The translations under genes and the position numbers were made by a program. The notes under the pieces were generated by a model that worked only from the letters and a program-made list of their open reading frames with translations, ran no database searches and had not been told where the DNA came from. A stretch of 64,000 nt of DNA from Sympetrum striolatum (Eukaryota; Arthropoda; Insecta; Odonata; Libellulidae): positions 42,379,393 through 42,443,392 of the forward strand of contig OX388350.1 of NCBI GenBank assembly GCA_947579665.1, in the 5' to 3' direction. Shown one piece after another: positions 60,181 to 64,000 of this stretch. Numbering within the stretch: the stretch's first letter is position 1; each line of letters opens with the position of its first letter.

Positions 60181-62942
60181 TGAAATTTAATTTTGATGCA
60201 TATGAACCCTCCGGAAGGCAGAACACTCATGTGTGTATGCATGTATGGAGGTCTCCTCTTATACTAATCGATTGTATTTATGTAGGCTCTTCTGTTTCTA
60301 GTCCTTTCTCTTTCGTTCCTTCGTCTTTATCGAAACATTTTAAAGCACATCTCGTCAATAAACGGGCGTGGATAGGCCGTGGAAGTGGGTTGAGTGGGGA
60401 TATTAACTGCCGGCTTTTTTCCGATCGAAGCCCTCGCCGAAGATATGTGTTCTTGAGTGGAAGCTATCCCGTGTTAAGTCCTCTGAGCGAACCGCGAGGA
60501 CTTTGAAGAAGTCTTGCGATAAAAAGGGGAACTGTTTTGCCATCGTCACCTTGCTTCTGATGCGGAGATCATACATTTTTGTTCTCTGCAGTTACGTAGA
60601 TGATTAGACTAGTAATGTTATACGTTGCGTTAGCTCCGATGAAATTATTTTCTTTTGGTTCAGCGGATGATTTGAATTTTAAGGAGCTGCAATAAATATT
60701 TCCTTTCCTTTTCAAAATCCTAATACTAAACGTAATTATTTTATTTGTAAATAAATTATTTTAATAAAATGAACAAAATGCATATTTTCAAGTCCAAACA
60801 AATTCATCTCATATACTCAGAGAAGCTTTATATAACCAAGAGCATGTTCATTAACAGAGATAGAGATCATGGTATGATGATTATGTATGATGAGTTAAAA
60901 TCTCTAAGGAGCAATTGATTTTTCATTCCTACTTATTTGCAAATCTGGAAAGCTTGTAGATGTTCCACCACATACACATCTTCAAATTTAGCCATTAAAT
61001 TTGCATGTTACTTACAAATCATGTAGATTTAGTTATGCAAGTTTCATTCTCTAATTCATTTCCTTCGATACCTTGTCCATGTTTTTTTGCTTTTTTCTCC
61101 CCTTGTTCAGTAAAAATATTGGTTACTATTGTTTTTTTATGGTGCGTAATTTATCTCTTCCTTTATTTCTTGTATTGAGTTAAAGAAATTTTCTGGGGAG
61201 ACCAGCTAATATTTCCTAGTGGAATCTTGTAGCTTCTATGAACTTCAAGTAATGGCTTTCTCATATGTTTATCTGCGGAAGCTGATTTTTAATAGAATTA
61301 ACCTCGCGATCTACCCATCTACGAGTATATATAAAATCAGAAGCTCATTATCGGGGTAGTTTCGTGTGTTAATTATTAAGTGACTGAATCACCGACTATG
61401 TATCGAAGACGTCAAACGTAGAAGACACTGTACAACATAATTATTATTAGTAGAATTATACTTTAAATTTATGATGATTCTTGCGCATGATGCAAATACG
61501 ACAGGTGTTTGCATACTCATAGAAACACCTGCCATAATTGCAAGCGAATAATCGTGTGTGCGTTTATAAACACATAAAGAAGGCCAGCGTCAATCTACTC
61601 GAGAGATATTTTACTCTATTTAACCTGAATAGTAATTTTAACCTTACCTGATTGATGGAAAAGTAGGATTGCCAAAAACAGTCGCCATCCGATTGTCCAC
61701 CGGCTTAGTTTAAGTGTTAGTGTTATTTGTGTACCTTCAGTATAATCAGGTATTCATCAATCAACCATATTTCCCTTTTAATTTAATGTTTAATTTTTTC
61801 TTTGCGTATTGTAGTAGTACTGAATTGTTACGAGATAGTCTTTTCCGTCACCCTTACTCTTATATTTTCCACCATTTAGTTATGTTACGATGTGGGACGT
61901 ATATCTGCTTGAAGATTGAAGGTTATAAACATCTAGAATAAGGAATGGAGACTGATGTGATGTCGTATGGTGTGCATGCTAATATCAACTGAATCGGAAT
62001 GGACAGATTTGATTGACATAGTTATACTAGACGCAATTGGCATTGATCGAGCGAGTATCTCTTTCTCCGAACCTTGGTAATTTACAGTATGATTCACCTT
62101 CTTCTATTCACTCATGTATCGTGCGTAATTCCCAGTATGATTCACCTATTTTTAAAAGTCGTGTGTGGAATAAATGTATCACCTGAGTACCACTCGACGC
62201 AATTTATACGACACTAGAAGGTAAGATTACTTCGAATTCGGATGAATATTTATTTTTCCTTCCTATAATCATTGACTCATGAATCTGTACGTGAATGATA
62301 GTTACGCACAAATCCGTTGAATCTAACGAAAACTTGTTCTACAATATTATAATTTAGATGTTGAGTTGTAAAGCAGAACTTTATCATATATGTATTTTAC
62401 TAATTTAATTAAATTAATTTATAATCCGGATTACATAGAATTTAAGTACTACATTTTACACTTCAAAAATCTAAGAATTTTGCATCAATATATTTTAGCT
62501 AACAATAAGATTCTTCTGCCTTTTGACTAACAATAAGCGAGTTAAATAAATCTTGTAACATTTATCAAAAATTAAACACAGAAGGTGCTTTAATCGATCA
62601 ACGAATGCTGAAGATCATTTTAGAGCTTCAACCCGAGACATTCCTGTTTCAGTTCGAAATTCTTTAATGAAAATCGGAAGCGGTGATACGGGATGGATCC
62701 CGATAAACTGGGAGGACTGACTGGTACTGGATACAGATGTTGAAACATCTATTACTATTCTAGCCCAAATTATTGCTTCGTACTCCAAAAATTGTTATTA
62801 TTATGTACATTTTTGTAATGATTAAATGATATCTCGCTGCCGTTGGTTATTGTTAGGATTATCTTTTATACTCAATTTGCAACAATCATATATTTTTCCG
62901 TTTTACTGACCTGAATTGAAGCATCGTAGATGGGTTTTCACA
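60181..62942. other. Non-coding stretch
   Basis: Frames of 60-108 codons are unrecognised. CAGTATGATTCACCT occurs at 62085 and again at 62133 (48-bp duplication). A small imperfect inverted repeat (GACAGGTGTTT / AAACACCTGCC) lies at about 61501-61533. Confidence 0.45.
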
Positions 62943-63252
62943 ATTTAGAAATTTAGTATTGAGTTATATTGATCTTCTATGAACTACAGCTATGTTTTCT
63001 AACAGTTCATTGGTAGGAGTTAATGATACCACTTTATTATATTATTGAAACAGTTTAAAAATTTAGTATTGCGTTATTTTGGTCTTTTATGAACAACAGG
63101 TATGTTTTCAAATTTTCCATATTGAGTCATTGTTACCGCTTTACTATGTTATTAAAATTTAGTGTTGCGTCATTTTGATCTTCTATGAACAACAGATATG
63201 TTTTCAAACTCCATATTGAATCATTGTTACCGCTTTTCTATATTTTAATTTA
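62943..63252. repeat. Tandem repeat, three units of about 96-110 bp
   Basis: Units start near 62949, 63059 and 63155, each with AAATTTAGT(A/G)TTG, then ATTTTG(A/G)TCTTCTATGA (variants), AACAACAG(A/G)TATGTTTTC, CCATATTGA and GTTACCGCTTT. Units 2 and 3 are closest; unit 1 has an extra 10-15 bp in the middle. The third unit ends near 63250. No open frame. Confidence 0.85.
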
Positions 63253-64000
63253 GACGTCCCATTGATGAGTTCTACCTGAGGCGGTTCCTTCGCTTGTTTG
63301 CTGTCTCAATCCGGCCCTGTCGACACACTATTTGTCAGGCGCACTTTCTAGCTTTCAAGTGGACACCTGAGGTTTGAATGTAAAACCACCGCCTTTCTCT
63401 GCTATTCCCTTCGGGTGAAAAGGTCAATAACCATCGCTCATAATGGGCTCGAACCACTTCTCAAGGGATAAGGTCATTTATTTTCGGAGGAAAGCTTCTT
63501 TTCGTCCACCTTGTCAGCCGGAGTTATTTTCGTTCTAATCTCCATTTGGGGCGTGAGGCAGACTTACTCTTTCCCTATCGATTTCGACACGGGTGGGTGG
63601 GATTCCAACCAAATATTCCCGAGTGTTGTGTCGGAAAAAGCCCGGACAATGCTGCCATCCACGTCAATGCCATTCTTTTTCGCTCCGCCCAAGTTCTGCT
63701 CCCGCCCTGGTCAACTTTTTCCAATTGCAGGAAGTGATCCGAGTTCTGAAAGTTTCGCAACGGCACTTGGGGCTGACAATGAATCGCTCCTAATCAGATT
63801 AGGCAATTTTCTCTTGTACCTATCTATTCATTCATCGAATCCAATTCGCAGAGGTATCGAATCAATGTCTATCGGAATGTCATTCAAAATAACATTTTAA
63901 TTACCAATTAATTTCGTTGTCCATCGGTTACGTCTCTACCGCACCATTATTGGAACCATCGGTTAAAATAAAAATACTAGTAACGATAATTTTAAATAGC
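63253..64000. other. Non-coding stretch with an unrecognised 129-codon frame
   Basis: The plus-strand frame 63511-63900 (129 codons) begins with a hydrophobic stretch after the first residues, but frames are open in other phases and on the minus strand over the same bases (63575-63766). No domain is recognised. It may be cut by nothing at the window edge, as it stops at 63900. Confidence 0.35.

Noticed and set aside
61494..61541. Pre-miRNA-like hairpin
   Set aside because: Pairing is interrupted outside an 8-9 bp core, and the stem is too short for a convincing precursor.
63445..63462. SINE suggested by a minus-strand B box (GGTTCGAGCCC)
   Set aside because: No A box at the right distance and no family tail, so a chance match is likely.

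Overview
This window looks like a piece of a large, repeat-rich, AT-rich animal genome, most likely an arthropod and probably an insect. The clues are overall composition, Pol III tRNA genes with internal A and B boxes and oligo-T terminators, many tRNA-derived SINE-like elements, non-LTR retrotransposon 3' ends with (ATT)n tails, MITE-sized palindromes and a very low density of open frames. There is no sign of prokaryotic or viral organisation. I cannot name the species. No open frame has a recognisable protein domain except one decayed reverse-transcriptase tail, so the window is best read as intergenic and/or long-intron DNA. Exons too short or too divergent to see by eye cannot be excluded.

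The only genes I can call firmly are two identical 73-nt tRNA-Arg(TCT) genes on the minus strand (33369-33441 and 46860-46932), each followed by an oligo-T Pol III terminator. The second sits inside what looks like an old retroelement-derived repeat.

Layout. 1-5000: AT-rich DNA with an inverted repeat (274-485), a (TA)n tract, a near-perfect 66-bp-arm hairpin (2641-2794) and a SINE-like head (4219-4290). 5000-17000: mostly featureless, with a diverged 231-bp tandem duplication near 13.3-13.7 kb and a small palindrome at 15.4 kb. 17000-26300: SINE-like elements, an AT minisatellite, two (ATT)n-tailed retroelement ends and a head-to-head SINE pair. 26900-27430: a 395-bp foldback element with phased 15-17 bp sub-repeats and a perfect 10-bp flanking direct repeat. 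30-33.5 kb: a CpG-rich patch, a SINE head, a short minisatellite and the first tRNA gene. 34.6-35.5 kb: a six-unit diverged tandem array with a tRNA-type B box in each unit. 37-43 kb: a hairpin, several SINEs and a perfect 77-bp palindromic MITE. 46.2-47.1 kb: microsatellites, a retroelement-like repeat and the second tRNA. 48.8-49.4 kb: a GC-rich patch. 52.9 kb: another long-arm hairpin. 56.5-60.2 kb: diverged local duplications, a retroelement end and the reverse-transcriptase relic. 62.9-63.25 kb: a three-unit tandem repeat.

No pathway or operon-like cooperation is visible. The main themes are repeat biology (SINE families sharing tails or cores, MITEs, one foldback element) and long-stem hairpins that could be small-RNA precursors if transcribed.
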